A model generated the notes under the pieces. That model was not told the origin of the DNA. It searched no databases and saw only the letters and a list, made by a program, of their open reading frames with translations. A program made the translations under genes and the position numbers. A stretch of DNA of 64,000 nucleotides from Arsenicibacter rosenii (GTDB lineage: Bacteria; Bacteroidota; Bacteroidia; Cytophagales; Spirosomataceae). The DNA is taken from contig NZ_MORL01000017.1 in NCBI RefSeq assembly GCF_001870735.1, positions 49,981 to 113,980 of the forward strand, written 5' to 3'. Below are positions 44,301 to 51,763 of the stretch, piece by piece (within the stretch, counting starts at the first letter, position 1; the number at the start of each line of letters is the position of its first letter).

Positions 44301-44424
44301 CGTCCGTGAAGGAAACGGGTTGCAGAACCTCCGGCAACGAGCCCTCGAAATCAACGGTACGCTATCGATTGAGTCAGTGCGGGGGCAGGGAACAACCATT
44401 CGGCTAATGGCAAAAACCGGATAG
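41392..44424 (+). CDS. Sensor histidine kinase with two-component propeller and Y_Y_Y domains
   Basis: The 1010-residue protein has a signal peptide (to about LHAQ) and a large periplasmic sensor of Reg_prop propeller repeats (EGLSSNYITALLKDRRGFLWIGTSNGLNRFDG and later copies such as DHDGNVWIGTNNGVFIYN). A Y_Y_Y domain follows (~670-760), then one membrane helix (~780-800). The cytoplasmic part is a HisKA_3 kinase with His821 in AKDLHDDMGSTLSS and an ATPase ending DNGQGFD, GNGLQNLRQRA. Similar sensors read glycan fragments and control Sus-like operons. The paired NarL regulator starts 3 bases later. SusCD 2 is the likely target. Confidence 0.93.
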   Translation: MKDMRIGLVGVFIGWLLIWPGRLHAQWTDVSFEHYTTDEGLSSNYITALLKDRRGFLWIGTSNGLNRFDGLHFKAYKRTHSYYRKDKDGLLGNYVVNHGLTEAPDGFLWVSTNRGLYRFDPVRERFQVIPMPSLSDQLADNDFVSPLAIDRQGDGWFSTKEQLYRIDLKTLALTAFPVPFVEPNSYADPFFDQSGHFWVQHEGALYRFNPHTRQYTHIIGNDRNHPDQQVWVSTLYQTPQQTLFVLFYNRGPMAYDPVTDRLLPLPGTDAGALSMTADQQPGGEPFFWLGDTRRGLVVYVPSQQKTLPVRSQTQDPMSHNGGVVGCLYRDPKSGIVWIGTNKGLEKVDPFAIKFRRELLRSRTPVNTTGDFIPVVQQDNRQDDRYWLLVREKGLYVWQRGKDEPHLVPFPEEPAERDVRGLTQDHDGNVWIGTNNGVFIYNPSRKSWRSALKGHFIQTLCLDDKGRVWIGAGKGRLFYADPLTDRIEPRALLWPNEEPINFGSMLADRQHRIWIHTFEGLFLFDPDRNMLRKLRLKTARPVIQTSDRLQSSFHVDRQGRIWQSGIGFVVCADSNGHVLSTYLLENGLLADHVFGIQDDNRGHIWMMTDNMLHELDPATGRFRYYDKGNGLIEKAVFMPSAITVNRQGELFFGFQGAFNYVHPDRLRRNSLPPPVVVTGVRVNNQRRIWHPGETLALHPGETTLTVEFAALNFSRAQHNRYTYQLTGFDRKPVDTDNQQATYTNLAPGHYALVIKAANNDGVWNTTGLTIPVEVIPAYYQTWWFTLLIIALLAGAGYLAYRYRSQQKARIEAIRNRIAKDLHDDMGSTLSSIRIFSDVLQLQLTGSAPEAIPVLQRISQSATSLSESMQDIIWTIRTHQDTLDDVVIRMREFGLKMAEARDIAFRMDVMESFQPLKPDMAQRRNLYLIFKESINNAIKYAQCTAINVDLRVIHGQLQLTIQDNGQGFDPATVREGNGLQNLRQRALEINGTLSIESVRGQGTTIRLMAKTG

Positions 44425-44427
44425 TGT

Positions 44428-45084
44428 ATGACACCACCGATCACCATTGTGTATTACGAAGATAACCGCGAACTCCGCGAAGGGATCTCGTTTCTGATTC
44501 AGGCGACCCCCGGGCTGATGTTGCTCGGGGCATTCCCGAATTGTCAGCACGTGCAGGACGACCTGTGCGATCTACAGCCTGATGTGGCCTTGATGGACAT
44601 TGATCTGCCGGGGCTGAGTGGAATTGATGCCGTTCCGCTCGTTAAGGCAACCTCACCCAAGACGCAGATCCTGATGTTGACGGTCTTCGACGATGAGGAT
44701 AAGATTTTCCGCGCCATCCGGAACGGCGCGAGCGGGTACCTTCTGAAACACACTGCACCGGCCGACATTATTGCTGCCATCTTCGACCTGCATCGGGGCG
44801 GCTCACCCATGACCGCCAGTATTGCCCGCAAAGTGCTGCTGCATTTTCAGCAACCACCATCGCTGCCCATGACGGCTGCACAGCCGGATGATTACCGCTT
44901 GTCGGCCCGGGAGCTGGACATTATCAAGGGGTTGGTGGCAGGGTACAGCTACAAACTCATTGCCGGCGAGCTGCATATCAGCATTGATACCGTCCGGTCG
45001 CATATCCGGAGTGTATACGATAAGCTACAGGTCAACTCCAAAACCGAAGCCATCCTGAAAGCCATGCGGGAGGGGTTGGTGTGA
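44428..45084 (+). CDS. NarL/LuxR-family response regulator
   Basis: Residues 1-125 are a receiver with the acidic pair ED at 11-12, phospho-acceptor Asp57 in ALMDIDLPG, and the conserved lysine in GYLLKHTAPADI. Residues ~150-218 form a LuxR/NarL DNA-binding domain (LSARELDIIKGLVAGYSYKLIAGELHISIDTVRSHIRSVYDKL). It is the output partner of the HisKA_3 kinase; HisKA_3 and NarL output domains match as usual. Confidence 0.95.
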   Translation: MTPPITIVYYEDNRELREGISFLIQATPGLMLLGAFPNCQHVQDDLCDLQPDVALMDIDLPGLSGIDAVPLVKATSPKTQILMLTVFDDEDKIFRAIRNGASGYLLKHTAPADIIAAIFDLHRGGSPMTASIARKVLLHFQQPPSLPMTAAQPDDYRLSARELDIIKGLVAGYSYKLIAGELHISIDTVRSHIRSVYDKLQVNSKTEAILKAMREGLV

Positions 45085-45122
45085 GGGGAGGGGAATGGAT
45101 AATGTAAAATGGTTAATGAGGG

Positions 45123-45191
45123 ATGGATAATGGTTAACGGACAGTAAGTTGCCGGATGGGCATTATACATTGTTCATTAACCATTATCCAT
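45123..45191. repeat. 15-bp perfect inverted repeat between convergent genes (family E)
   Basis: ATGGATAATGGTTAA (45123-45137) pairs with TTAACCATTATCCAT (45177-45191) over a 39-base loop. A degenerate unit, ATGGATAATGTAAAATGG, precedes it. The right arm is closely related to the repeat end at 23872-23899. It may end transcription on both strands. Confidence 0.75.
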
Positions 45192-45202
45192 TACTTTCTC
45201 TG

Positions 45203-45622
45203 TTACAGTTTTACAACCTTAAAAACGGCTTCGGCTTTAGGGTTGGGATCGGTTGTGGCCGGGTAAGGGGTCACGTCTACAAGCGTGACCTGATACCGGT
45301 CTGAGCCTAAGGTCAGGGTATCGACACTACCTTTGGTGGTGCGGCAGTCACCCACACACAGCGTATCTTTTTTGCTGACGGTGCTGCTGCTCAGGGTAAA
45401 GCCTACCCGGGCATTGCCGGCCCAGACACACTGCACATTCTTCGGACAACGGCTGTCTGAAATGCTGTCGGCTTTGATCGTAATATCCTGACCGATACGG
45501 GCTGCTCCCTTGTTGCCAATCGAGACGGTTCCCGCCGGTAAGGCATTCTCTTCGTTTTTCTGGCACCCTGCCGCCAGCGCGCCGCCAATCAACAGGGCGG
45601 CAATAAGTTTACTGTTCAACAT
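45203..45622 (-). CDS. Small lipoprotein of unknown function
   Basis: The 139-residue protein has a lipoprotein signal with lipobox LAAGC, then CQKNEENALPAG. The mature part is beta-rich and contains two cysteine pairs (SRCPKNVQCVW and LCVGDCRT), which may form disulfides. Similar small lipoproteins with a CPxxVQCVWAG motif occur in Bacteroidota; no function is assigned. Confidence 0.8.
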   Translation of the reverse strand: MLNSKLIAALLIGGALAAGCQKNEENALPAGTVSIGNKGAARIGQDITIKADSISDSRCPKNVQCVWAGNARVGFTLSSSTVSKKDTLCVGDCRTTKGSVDTLTLGSDRYQVTLVDVTPYPATTDPNPKAEAVFKVVKL

Positions 45623-45718
45623 TGAGGTAATAAATTGTTGTTCGTCAGTATGACCCGCTGTCGTTGTTCACGGTTGGAATGTTGACCAAAAAAACGGCAG
45701 ATTCACATTTTCATGCGA

Positions 45719-45749
45719 TTGATGGATGTTGCCGGATCCCCCAACTTTG
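45719..45749 (+). promoter_or_regulatory. Candidate promoter of the outer-membrane receptor gene
   Basis: TTG (45719-45721), 20 bases, CAACTTTG (45742-45749), near TAnnTTTG. The predicted transcript starts near 45755, after the in-frame ATG at 45726, and supports the ATG at 45771. Confidence 0.45.
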
Positions 45750-45770
45750 TGGCAGCAAACAACAACTACC

Positions 45771-48251
45771 ATGAACGCATACGGTAAACAACAAATACGC
45801 TTTTCACCGGTTCTGAGCCTGTGGATTAGCCTGGCGCTGACCCTGTTATTATCCCACATGCTTTATGCCCGGCAACCGGCTAAAACGGTCACCGGACAGG
45901 TGCAGGATGCAACCGGCAAGCCCCTCGAATTGGCTACGGTACGTTTACAACGGGCGGCCGACTCAACACTGGTAAAAGGCGCGATAACGGATGCTGCCGG
46001 TAAGTACCTTATCGAACAGGTTGCCGACGGCACTTACCGTGTGGTGGTTACGCAGGTCGGGTACAGGCGGGCCGTTTCGGCCGTCTTTACGTTGACGGCC
46101 GGTGAGGGGGGGGCTGTGCCGGTGCTGGTAATGGCCGAAGATACCCGGATGCTGACCGAGGTGAAAGTGGCCGCCAAAAAGCCGTTTATTGAGCAACTGC
46201 CCGATAAAACGGTTATCAACGTAGAAAACAGCATTACCTCGGCGGGGGGCACGGCGCTCGAAGTACTGGAGAAATCGCCGGGGGTGGTGTATGATTCTCA
46301 GAACGATCAGCTCAAGCTGAAAGGCCGCGACGGTGTGCTGGTGATGATCGACGGCAAACCCACCTACCTGTCGGCCGCCGATGTGATGAACCTGCTGCGC
46401 AACACCCCCGCCAACAGTGTGCAGAGTATTGAACTGATTACGAAGCCGTCTGCCAAATACGATGCCGCCGGTAACTCAGGCATCATCAACATCCGTCTGA
46501 AACGCAACAATACCACCAACGGAACCAACGGAAGCCTTCTGCTGGGGGCAGGCTATGGCCGCTTCGGCAAAGGGTCGGCCGGCTTAACCCTCAACCACCG
46601 GAATGGTCCATGGAGCCTGTTCGGGAATTATAACTACGACTACCGGAAAACGTACAGCTCGGTGGATGCGCTGCGCGAGTTCGGGACGGGAGACCACCGG
46701 CAGACAGTCCGCAACCTCGGCTACCGGCCCGGCCAATCGAATAACCAGACCGTAAAAGCCGGTATTGATTTTTCCCCTTCGAAACAAACGACTCTCGGGC
46801 TGATGCTGAACGGTCAGTTTAACGCCAACCGGGCACAGATCGATAACCAGAATCTGGTTTATAATAATGCCATGGTGCAGCAAAGTCTGGTGACGCTTGT
46901 TAACGCTTCTACCCGGAAAATGGGCCGGATGGCGGTGAACGCCAACGTCCGGCATAGCTTCGATCAGCCAGACCGCGAAGGGGGACCCAGAGAGTTGACG
47001 TTCGATGCCGATTACTCGCAGGTTGCGATCAGCCCGACCGACAACATGACGACCCGGCGTTTCCGGACCAACGGGGATGAAACCGGTACGGCGCTGCTGC
47101 AGCGTAATATCCCGCCTTCGGAGGTTGTGATTCGGGCGGCTAAGCTGGATTATGTCCATCCGTTCGGCAAAACGGGTAAACTGGAGGCGGGCTGGAAAAG
47201 CAGCTATGTAACGTCGGATAACGACGTCCTGTTTGAAACCCTGACCGACGGCAAATGGGTGCCGGATGCGGCCCGGACCAATCATTTCGTATACGACGAG
47301 ACCATCCATGCCGCCTACATCAACGGCAGCCGCGACTGGAAAAAGTGGGGCCTGCAGGCCGGTTTACGTATGGAGCATACGCAGTCGAAGGGGAATTCCA
47401 TTACGATGAATAAGGTGGTGGAGCGGACGTATACCAACCTGTTTCCGAGCCTGTTCCTCACCCGCTCGCTGAACGAAAACAACCAGCTGCGTTTTGCGTA
47501 CAGCCGGCGAATCGACCGGCCGAATTACCTTACCCTGAACCCGTTCGTGTATGTCATGGACCCCTATACCTACAACGAAGGAAACCCGTTTCTGCGGCCC
47601 CAGTACACCAACGCTTTTGACGTGGGCTATACCTACAAACAGGAAGCCAGCATAACGCTGAGCTACAACCGCACCAGCGATGTAATCAGTCAGGTAAACG
47701 AACAGGTGGGCGAAGTACTCAAACAAACCACCATCAACCTGAGTGTTCTGAACAATTATAACCTGAGTATCAGCTTTCCGCTGACCATTACAAAGTGGTG
47801 GAACATGCGTCAGTCGGCCGACGTGTTTGTCAATCAGTATAACGCGGTGTATCTCGGTAAACCGCTAAACAACAAAGGCATCGCGGCCAACCTGAATATG
47901 AGTCACAACCTGATGTTGCCGCACGGCATCACGGCTGAAGTTGTTGCGTTTTACCGGTCACCGTTCATCGACGGCATGTTTCAGGGGAAAGGCACCGGTC
48001 AGCTCTCGGTTGGGTTGCAGAAAAGCTTTTGGGAAAAGAAAGCCAGCCTGAAGCTTAACGTCAGCGATGTACTGAAAACGGGGCAGTTCGGGGGCTATGT
48101 CAACAATCCGGACGTGTACATCCGCTTTACGAGCCGCTGGGAGACGCGGGTGGCGCGGCTGACATTTACCTATAACCTCGGCAAACGTGATCTGAAAGGT
48201 ATCCGTCAGCGCCGGACCAGCCTGGAAGACGAGCAGCGCCGGGTGAATTAG
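45771..48251 (+). CDS. TonB-receptor-like outer-membrane protein (OMP_b-brl_3 family)
   Basis: The start at 45771 (MNAYGKQQIRFSPVLSLWISLALTLL) follows the promoter and begins a signal peptide; 826 residues. A carboxypeptidase-regulatory-like domain (~45-120, TVTGQVQDATGKPLELATVRL) is followed by a plug-like region (TSAGGTALEVLEKSPGVVYDSQNDQLKLKGRDGVLVMIDGKPTYLS, split over ~150-210) and a long barrel with SKRIDRPNYLTLNPFVYVMDPYTYNEGNP-like blocks seen in OMP_b-brl_3 proteins. The cargo is unknown. A G8 run lies in codons ~112-114. Confidence 0.9.
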   Translation: MNAYGKQQIRFSPVLSLWISLALTLLLSHMLYARQPAKTVTGQVQDATGKPLELATVRLQRAADSTLVKGAITDAAGKYLIEQVADGTYRVVVTQVGYRRAVSAVFTLTAGEGGAVPVLVMAEDTRMLTEVKVAAKKPFIEQLPDKTVINVENSITSAGGTALEVLEKSPGVVYDSQNDQLKLKGRDGVLVMIDGKPTYLSAADVMNLLRNTPANSVQSIELITKPSAKYDAAGNSGIINIRLKRNNTTNGTNGSLLLGAGYGRFGKGSAGLTLNHRNGPWSLFGNYNYDYRKTYSSVDALREFGTGDHRQTVRNLGYRPGQSNNQTVKAGIDFSPSKQTTLGLMLNGQFNANRAQIDNQNLVYNNAMVQQSLVTLVNASTRKMGRMAVNANVRHSFDQPDREGGPRELTFDADYSQVAISPTDNMTTRRFRTNGDETGTALLQRNIPPSEVVIRAAKLDYVHPFGKTGKLEAGWKSSYVTSDNDVLFETLTDGKWVPDAARTNHFVYDETIHAAYINGSRDWKKWGLQAGLRMEHTQSKGNSITMNKVVERTYTNLFPSLFLTRSLNENNQLRFAYSRRIDRPNYLTLNPFVYVMDPYTYNEGNPFLRPQYTNAFDVGYTYKQEASITLSYNRTSDVISQVNEQVGEVLKQTTINLSVLNNYNLSISFPLTITKWWNMRQSADVFVNQYNAVYLGKPLNNKGIAANLNMSHNLMLPHGITAEVVAFYRSPFIDGMFQGKGTGQLSVGLQKSFWEKKASLKLNVSDVLKTGQFGGYVNNPDVYIRFTSRWETRVARLTFTYNLGKRDLKGIRQRRTSLEDEQRRVN
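46106..46113 (+). repeat. G8 tract inside the outer-membrane receptor gene
   Basis: Eight consecutive G residues encode part of GEGGAV near residue 113. Gain or loss of one G would frameshift the gene early. It is a possible contingency site, although a G7 run also occurs in gyrB. Confidence 0.45.
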
Positions 48252-48252
48252 C

Positions 48253-48288
48253 AAGAGCAGGGCGGAGGTGACACCGCCCTGCTCTTTT
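48253..48288. terminator. Strong hairpin terminator between convergent genes
   Basis: AAGAGCAGGGCGG (48253-48265) pairs perfectly with CCGCCCTGCTCTT (48274-48286), followed by TTTT overlapping the arm end. It begins 2 bases after the receptor stop. Confidence 0.9.
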
Positions 48289-48327
48289 CTATGAGACTAT
48301 GTAGGTAAAAGTCTGATGAACAGTGTG

Positions 48328-49362
48328 TTAATCAAATGCTAGTACCCGCCCTTCCTGACTGCTTTGGCGCGCCAGCTCCATAATCCGGATGACGGCGTAA
48401 ATCTGCTCCGGACGAACTTCGGCCGGTTGCTCCCCGCGGATCGCGGCCGCCAGGTTGTTGTAGAATGTGTGGTAGTTGCCCGCTACACTCTCAATCGTTT
48501 CCCTACCCGCTTCTGTCGTCAGTGTGCCGTATTGGCTGGCCGGTTCGTGGCCCCAGTCCGGCGTATCGGGCAGAATATCCTTTCGCTGTGTTTCTTCCTG
48601 AATATCCAGCCCCGACTTCACAAACGACCCTGCCGAGCCGTGGATAATGTAGCGCAGGTGGTTTTCGGGCGCCATCATGTTTGACTTCACGATTACCCGT
48701 TTGTCGGGATAGAACAGCCGGATTTCAAAATAATCGTCGTTGGTGCTGCCCTGACGGATCATACGGATGTCGCCGGAAACCGCTTCGGGAAGGCCGAACA
48801 GCACAATGGCCTGGTCGAGCAGGTGCGGACCGAGGTTGTAGAGGTTGCCGCCGCCATCCGGTTCATGTTCTTTCCATGAATCCAGGACTACCGGCCGGTA
48901 CCGGTCAAAATGTCCTTCATATTCGTTAATTTCACCCAGCTTTCCGCTCGCCAGTACCTGCCGGATCGTCAGGAAATCGGCATCGTAGCGGCGGTTCTGG
49001 TACGGAATGGCCACGAGCCCTTTGGCCTGAGCGAGGTCGAGCAGTTCGCGGGCCTGGGCGCTGGTGTTTGTAAACGGCTTTTCGATCAGTACGTGTTTGC
49101 CGGCTTCGAGCGCCGCTTTGGCGTATGAAAAGTGCGTATCGTTCGGCGACCCGACAATCACCAGATCAATGTCGGGATCACTGTACAACGCTTCGTGGCT
49201 CCGCACCGTAACAATCGACGGGTCAAACAACTGCGCGTCGTTGCGGTGACGTTCAACCACCTTCGTCAGGGTAAAATTAGGGTTTGTATGCAGAAACGGC
49301 GCATGGAAATAACGGCCCGAAAGACCAAAACCAATCAGGCCGACAGTAATGGGAGAAGGCAT
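48328..49362 (-). CDS. Gfo/Idh/MocA-family NAD(P)-dependent oxidoreductase
   Basis: The 344-residue protein has an N-terminal Rossmann fold with VGLIGFGLSGRYFHAPFL, the VIVGSPNDTHFSYAKAALEAGKHVLIEKPF segment containing the EKP catalytic lysine, and a C-terminal substrate domain with YEGHFDRYRP, GGGNLYNLGPHLLDQAIVLFG. The GGxxxxxxPHxxD part is typical of sugar and inositol dehydrogenases of this group. It acts on a sugar or polyol in the cytosol. It stands alone. Confidence 0.93.
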   Translation of the reverse strand: MPSPITVGLIGFGLSGRYFHAPFLHTNPNFTLTKVVERHRNDAQLFDPSIVTVRSHEALYSDPDIDLVIVGSPNDTHFSYAKAALEAGKHVLIEKPFTNTSAQARELLDLAQAKGLVAIPYQNRRYDADFLTIRQVLASGKLGEINEYEGHFDRYRPVVLDSWKEHEPDGGGNLYNLGPHLLDQAIVLFGLPEAVSGDIRMIRQGSTNDDYFEIRLFYPDKRVIVKSNMMAPENHLRYIIHGSAGSFVKSGLDIQEETQRKDILPDTPDWGHEPASQYGTLTTEAGRETIESVAGNYHTFYNNLAAAIRGEQPAEVRPEQIYAVIRIMELARQSSQEGRVLAFD

Positions 49363-49526
49363 AGCAATCGCGTTCTTGGTAAAAAATCACTTAGTAAAGG
49401 CCGAAACTAAGCACTCTTTACCCGTCATCCAACCGGTAGTTTGCATTTCGGGGCCTGCCTGTTTACTTACGGGCCGATGAGGCGATTTCGGCGCAACTTC
49501 ATTACTTACCTGTCCCGTCTTTTGGT

Positions 49527-49534
49527 TATCTTTG
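49527..49534 (+). promoter_or_regulatory. Candidate -7 element of tsaE-ald
   Basis: TATCTTTG fits TAnnTTTG. The predicted transcript start (~49540) is at or just after the first ATG of tsaE (49539), so the ATG at 49551 may be the true start. Confidence 0.5.
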
Positions 49535-49538
49535 TCAC

Positions 49539-49961
49539 ATGACATTGCACATGGATCAATTGGCGGATCTTGATCAGGTAGCGCGCCATCTACTCGACGA
49601 AGGGAGAGACCGGCCGGTCTGGTTGTTTGAAGGCGAAATGGGTGCCGGTAAAACAACGCTGATTAAGGCCCTCTGCCGGGCATTGGGTGTCGTGAGCGTG
49701 GTGCAGAGCCCGACTTTCGGGATTGTCAATGAATACACGACGCAACAGGCCGAATCCGTATATCATTTTGACTGCTACCGGCTGCGCAATGAGGCTGAAG
49801 CGCTCGATATCGGTATCGAAGAATACTTTTACTCGGGCGATTACTGCTTTGTTGAATGGCCGGAGCGCATCACATCGATCTGGCCAGCGAGTTATTACCA
49901 GGTCAGCATTGTCGCCGATGCTACCGGAAAAAGAACAGTAGAAACACAAAAAGTCGGTTAG
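49539..49961 (+). CDS. tsaE: tRNA threonylcarbamoyladenosine biosynthesis ATPase TsaE
   Basis: The 140-residue protein has Walker A in FEGEMGAGKTTLIKAL (~30-45), then SPTFGIVNEYTTQQAESVYHFDCYRL and the IEEYFYSGDYCFVEWPERI block that identify TsaE. It drives t6A modification of ANN-decoding tRNAs together with TsaB and TsaD, not encoded here. The ATG at 49551 (MDQLADL) is an alternative start. The ald gene follows 46 bases later. Confidence 0.95.
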   Translation: MTLHMDQLADLDQVARHLLDEGRDRPVWLFEGEMGAGKTTLIKALCRALGVVSVVQSPTFGIVNEYTTQQAESVYHFDCYRLRNEAEALDIGIEEYFYSGDYCFVEWPERITSIWPASYYQVSIVADATGKRTVETQKVG

Positions 49962-50007
49962 CCTGCCAACTAAGGTGTTGGCTTCCCCCTTATAAACTTC
50001 ATTAAAA

Positions 50008-51216
50008 GTGACCGGATTCGAGGAACTTGCCAAGCAAACGGCGCTGTATCCACAGGAGGCACCCGTCGCCCTGAAAACAAGCAAAAACAGCTTATTGATC
50101 GGGCTTCCGAAAGAGGTGGCCATGCAGGAAAACCGGATTGCCCTGACACCCGAGGCGGTGGCAATTCTGGTACGTAACGGCCATGAGGTTATTGTCGAAA
50201 AAGGCGCGGGAGAAGGCGCTAAGTTTACCGATACCGAATACAGCGAAGCCGGTGCCCTGATTGCACCGTCGGCGAAGGAGGTCTACGAGGCCAACCTGAT
50301 TCTGAAGATCGAACCGCTGATCGATGAGGAGTTTTCACTCATTAAATCAGGCAGCACGCTGATTTCGGCCCTGAACCTGCCGGCACACGACCGGCGCTAT
50401 TTCGAGCGGCTGAACGAGTGTAACATCACGGGCCTGGGCTATGAGTACATCGAAGACCGGGGCGGCGGCCTGCCGATTATCCGGTCAATGTCCGAAATTG
50501 CCGGCAGTACGGTGATGCTTATCGCCAGTGAGTACCTCAACAGCGCCAATGGCCGGGGCATTATCCTGGGCGGTATTACGGGTATTCCGCCAACAAAAGT
50601 TGTGATTCTGGGCGCCGGAACCGTGGCCGAATATGCCGCCCGTACGGCCATAGGGCTGGGGGCCGAAATTAAGGTATTCGACAAGTACCTGTACAAGTTG
50701 CAGCGCTTCAAATATTCGATTGGCCAGCATATTTACACGGCCATTATCGATTCGGATACGCTGACCGAAGCCATTCAGCGGGCCGATGTTGTCATTGGCT
50801 CCATGCGGTCGGAAGAGGGCATGAGCCCGGTAGTGGTCACGGAAGAAATGGTGGCACAGATGAAGCCCGATTCGGTCATCATCGACGTAGCGATTGATCA
50901 GGGCGGTAACTTCGAAACGTCGCGTATGAGTACCCACAAGCACCCGATTTACCGGCAACACGGTGTGATTCATTACTGCGTACCCAACATTGCCTCACGG
51001 GTAGCTCATACCGCCAGCATGGCCCTGAGCAATGTGTTTCTGCCTTTTCTGCTCCAGACCGGCACCATTGGCGGCATCGAAGAAATGATGTATGCGAACC
51101 GTTGGTTTATGAAAGGTGTTTACAGTCATAAAGGCACCCTGACGAATGCCTACATTGCTAAGAAATTCAACATGCGGTATAAGGATCTTGAATTGCTGTT
51201 AGCCGCTCGTTTTTAA
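50008..51216 (+). CDS. ald: Alanine dehydrogenase
   Basis: The GTG start gives 402 residues with a ~28-residue N-terminal extension before LLIGLPKEVAMQENRIALTPEAV, where the family usually begins. EVIVEKGAGEGAKFTDTEY and SALNLPAHDRRYFERL carry the catalytic Lys and His region, and VVILGAGTVAEYAARTAIGLGAEIKVFD is the NAD-binding motif; VPNIASRVAHTASMALSN closes the site. It converts L-alanine to pyruvate and ammonia reversibly. Possibly co-transcribed with tsaE. Confidence 0.93.
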   Translation: MTGFEELAKQTALYPQEAPVALKTSKNSLLIGLPKEVAMQENRIALTPEAVAILVRNGHEVIVEKGAGEGAKFTDTEYSEAGALIAPSAKEVYEANLILKIEPLIDEEFSLIKSGSTLISALNLPAHDRRYFERLNECNITGLGYEYIEDRGGGLPIIRSMSEIAGSTVMLIASEYLNSANGRGIILGGITGIPPTKVVILGAGTVAEYAARTAIGLGAEIKVFDKYLYKLQRFKYSIGQHIYTAIIDSDTLTEAIQRADVVIGSMRSEEGMSPVVVTEEMVAQMKPDSVIIDVAIDQGGNFETSRMSTHKHPIYRQHGVIHYCVPNIASRVAHTASMALSNVFLPFLLQTGTIGGIEEMMYANRWFMKGVYSHKGTLTNAYIAKKFNMRYKDLELLLAARF

Positions 51217-51220
51217 CATC

Positions 51221-51625
51221 ATGATTCATCACAGTAACGAAAATACCTTACTCGACGATGCCAACTCGCCTGACCTCAACAAACGGCTGATGGGTGAGGT
51301 GTCGGCCGATTTTGTGCTGGTGGCCGATCACCTCAAAGAAGCGTCGTATCAGATACGTAAACGCGGTTTTTCGGACTTTCCGATTTTTACGGCCTCCCGC
51401 CGTGACGTCGAACTGGGTCAATTGCTGTTCCGCAGCGGGGATTTAGGCAATGACTGGAATTATAAAGCCACCCTGATCGATGAGTTTGTGCAACGCAAAC
51501 TCATTGGTGCTGAATCGATTGATCTGTTTAAGGAAAACTACAAAAATCCGGATGAATATGCCTGCCTGTTTGTGGTACAGGGCGAATTTGCCGGGTTTAT
51601 CTACGTTCCTTATCCGGAAGATTAG
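51221..51625 (+). CDS. Conserved small protein of unknown function
   Basis: The 134-residue soluble protein begins MIHHSNENTLLDDANSPDLNKRLMG and ends FAGFIYVPYPED. It contains ASYQIRKRGFSDFPIF and DWNYKATLIDEFVQRKLI. It has no signal peptide, membrane helix or cysteine cluster. I do not recognise the family, though I recall similar proteins next to ald in Cytophagales. It starts 4 bases after ald, so it is co-transcribed and may work with it. Confidence 0.75.
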   Translation: MIHHSNENTLLDDANSPDLNKRLMGEVSADFVLVADHLKEASYQIRKRGFSDFPIFTASRRDVELGQLLFRSGDLGNDWNYKATLIDEFVQRKLIGAESIDLFKENYKNPDEYACLFVVQGEFAGFIYVPYPED

Positions 51626-51702
51626 CCGTATCGTGGTAAACCTGTAACAGACGCTTTTGCAAGTAGTCTGTTTGCATACAAATAGTTGCGAAAAGTCAGA
51701 GA

Positions 51703-51729
51703 GCCAGACCATTGCGTCTGGCTTTTTTT
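51703..51729 (+). terminator. Terminator after the tsaE-ald operon
   Basis: GCCAGAC (51703-51709) pairs with GTCTGGC (51716-51722), followed by T7. Confidence 0.9.
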
Positions 51730-51763
51730 GTAGCTTTAAGGTGATTCACGATTCAGGTACACT

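Noticed and set aside
46584..47309. Minus-strand open frame (241 codons) within the outer-membrane receptor gene
   Set aside because: Composition is that of a reverse-complement shadow (Arg, His and Val rich) and no start context is present.
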